Notes under the pieces: generated by a model
Database searches by the model: none
Told to the model about the DNA's origin: nothing
The model's input: the letters and a program-made list of their open reading frames with translations, nothing else
Shown: positions 5,671-6,831 of the stretch, in pieces
Numbering within the stretch: position 1 is the stretch's first letter
How the letters are laid out: each line of letters starts with the position of its first letter
Assembly: GCA_030612345.1 (NCBI GenBank)
Contig: JAUWOB010000051.1
Location: 1-6,831 of the forward strand
DNA: 6,831 nucleotides
Direction: 5' to 3'
From: Dehalococcoidia bacterium
Lineage (GTDB): Bacteria > Chloroflexota > Dehalococcoidia > GIF9 > AB-539-J10
Translations under genes and position numbers: made by a program

Positions 5671-6831
5671 TCAGATTGCTTTAACTCTGCCCCGCTGCCT
5701 CATTGAACGAGCGGCGAGTGCCAGCGAAACCAGCGCTACGAGGCTCACCGTTAGTGCCTTCTGGGGTGGGGTAGCGTTGATGGCTACACGGCTCATGACC
5801 ACGGCGGGCCACAGGACGACCCTCACCAGCGGCTTCAGACTGGGATGGTCGGTTATGAACTCAGCTATGGGCGGGCTGACCGCGTAGTAAAAGCCGACCA
5901 GACCTTCCCCGATCGGGTTGGTGAGCAGGCATTTGTCTCTGAATTCCCGCAGAACCTGTATCTCCTCGGCCATCGGGGTGCCGTAGGCGGCAGTGGCGAT
6001 GAAGCATATCGTGGGGCCGGGGGCGTCATAATCGTAAATCACGACCACGCCTCTGGCCCGGAGCGCCGGGACGTAAATGCTGAGGGAATCAGCGCTCAAT
6101 GGATTGTTGGTCAGATCAACGGTGTCTCCCTGGCCCAGCCCGGCGTTACTCACAAGCGGGGCCACATCACTTATCCGGTTCAATGAAAGGTTCAGCCATG
6201 TCAGGCTGGTGAGGCTGGCCAGCGGCGATACATCGCTCAGCTGATTCCACCAGAGATTCAGCCATGTCAGGCTGATGAGGTCGGAGAGTGGCGATAGGTC
6301 GCTTATCTGGTTCCTGCCGAGATTCAACTCTGTGAGATCGACTAGGTTGACCAGCGGCGAGATATCACTGATCTGGTTTCTGGAAAGATCCAGCTCTGCC
6401 AGGCTGGCGAGGTTGGCGAGCGCCGATATATCGCTTACCCGGTGCCATGAACGATCCCGGCGTGGTGGGCCGGTCAGGTTGGCGAGCGGTGATATAGCGC
6501 TTACCTCGTTCTTGGCAAGACTCAGCTCCGCAAGGTCGGTGAGCTCGGCCAGCGCGAATATATGGCTGATCTGGTTCTCCTCAAGGTCGAGCTTCGTCAG
6601 GCCGATAAGGCCGGTCAGGGGCGATATATCGCTTATCTGGTTCTCGGCAAGACCCAGCACTGTCAGGGCAGTGAGGCTTGCCAGCGGTGAAATATCGCCT
6701 ATCTGATTTCTGGCAAGGTCCAGTTCCGTCAGGCTGGTGAGGCCGGCCAGCGCTGATATATCGCTCAACTGGTTCTCGGCAAGACCCAGCACTGTCAGGG
6801 CAGTGAGGCTTGCCAGCGGTGAAATATCGCC
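5671..6831 (-). CDS. Leucine-rich-repeat surface protein with C-terminal CFI box (N-terminus outside window)
   Basis: The frame is open to the window edge, so the first visible codon is internal; 386 residues are seen. The visible part begins with internalin-like 22-residue repeats of the form LxLxxNQISDISPLAxLTxL: ten units plus a partial one at the edge. A closing cap (LTNNPLSADSLSIYVPALRA) follows. About 125 residues from the end comes CFIATAAYG (codons 5980-6006), followed by an LREFRD stretch (LREFRDKCLL). This is the CFI-box C-terminal module found on many secreted or surface proteins of environmental bacteria. Near the end is a hydrophobic segment (ALTVSLVALVSLALAARS) and then a basic tail, consistent with a membrane anchor whose tail faces the cytoplasm. 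The likely role is extracellular or envelope protein-protein or ligand binding. The signal peptide expected for this would lie outside the window. One repeat is degenerate. The ligand is unknown, and the gene shares no evident pathway with its neighbours. Confidence 0.9.
   Translation of the reverse strand, partial: GDISPLASLTALTVLGLAENQLSDISALAGLTSLTELDLARNQIGDISPLASLTALTVLGLAENQISDISPLTGLIGLTKLDLEENQISHIFALAELTDLAELSLAKNEVSAISPLANLTGPPRRDRSWHRVSDISALANLASLAELDLSRNQISDISPLVNLVDLTELNLGRNQISDLSPLSDLISLTWLNLWWNQLSDVSPLASLTSLTWLNLSLNRISDVAPLVSNAGLGQGDTVDLTNNPLSADSLSIYVPALRARGVVVIYDYDAPGPTICFIATAAYGTPMAEEIQVLREFRDKCLLTNPIGEGLVGFYYAVSPPIAEFITDHPSLKPLVRVVLWPAVVMSRVAINATPPQKALTVSLVALVSLALAARSMRQRGRVKAI
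6115..6831 (-). repeat. 66-base tandem repeat array encoding LRR units
   Basis: The DNA repeats with a 66-base period matching the 22-residue protein unit, across about ten units and continuing past the window edge. Most copies have diverged to the level of protein consensus only. Two-unit (132-base) similarity is stronger near the window end, where 6637-6699 and 6769-6831 are identical over 63 bases. This suggests the array grew partly by duplication of two-repeat blocks. Confidence 0.9.

Noticed and set aside
6275..6706. 143-codon + strand frame with periodic repeats opposite the LRR gene
   Set aside because: The periodicity comes from the 66-base LRR array read on the wrong strand; the protein has no LRR or other fold signature.
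6115..6831. Regular repeats considered as a CRISPR-like array
   Set aside because: The period is 66 bases with no separate spacer, stays in frame and encodes LRR units; it is coding sequence.

Overview
The window is bacterial DNA, moderately GC-rich and densely coded. It holds one complete cluster for 5-oxoproline (pyroglutamate) and D-glutamate metabolism on the + strand. This is flanked by the end of an aminotransferase gene on the left and by two minus-strand genes on the right. The lineage cannot be fixed from sequence alone. A leucine-rich-repeat (LRR) protein ending in a CFIATAAYG-type C-terminal box, next to this style of pyroglutamate operon, is reminiscent of environmental Chloroflexota (Dehalococcoidia-like) genomes. 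A clostridial-type or other anaerobe is also possible. This placement is inference.

Layout. Positions 1-332 are the 3' end of a class-III aminotransferase of the glutamate-1-semialdehyde aminomutase type. A 235-base gap follows, with a plausible sigma-70 promoter at 481-509. Then come five co-directional genes: a DUF1445/YcsI family protein (568-1350), pxpA (1411-2178), pxpB (2196-2951), pxpC (best start GTG 2938, end 3888) and a DUF4392 protein (3971-4828). Convergent to these, on the minus strand, are a PIG-L/LmbE-type deacetylase (4895-5590) and an LRR protein (5671 to the window end, N-terminus missing).

How the genes fit together. PxpA, PxpB and PxpC together form the widespread prokaryotic ATP-dependent 5-oxoprolinase, which opens 5-oxoproline to glutamate. 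The proteins on either side of it, DUF1445 and DUF4392, correspond to the N- and C-terminal parts of the eukaryotic mitochondrial D-glutamate cyclase (DGLUCY), which makes 5-oxo-D-proline from D-glutamate. The cluster therefore looks like a D-glutamate to 5-oxoproline to glutamate route, with the cyclase present as two separate genes bracketing the oxoprolinase. The main open point is stereochemistry, because PxpABC is known as an enzyme for the L-form and no racemase is visible.

Smaller points of interest are a set of mutually exclusive hairpin arms between the DUF1445 gene and pxpA, an in-frame mini-ORF just ahead of the DUF4392 gene, an exact 63-base repeat in the LRR gene that runs into the window end, one degenerate LRR unit, and a tryptophan patch on the predicted binding face of the LRR protein.
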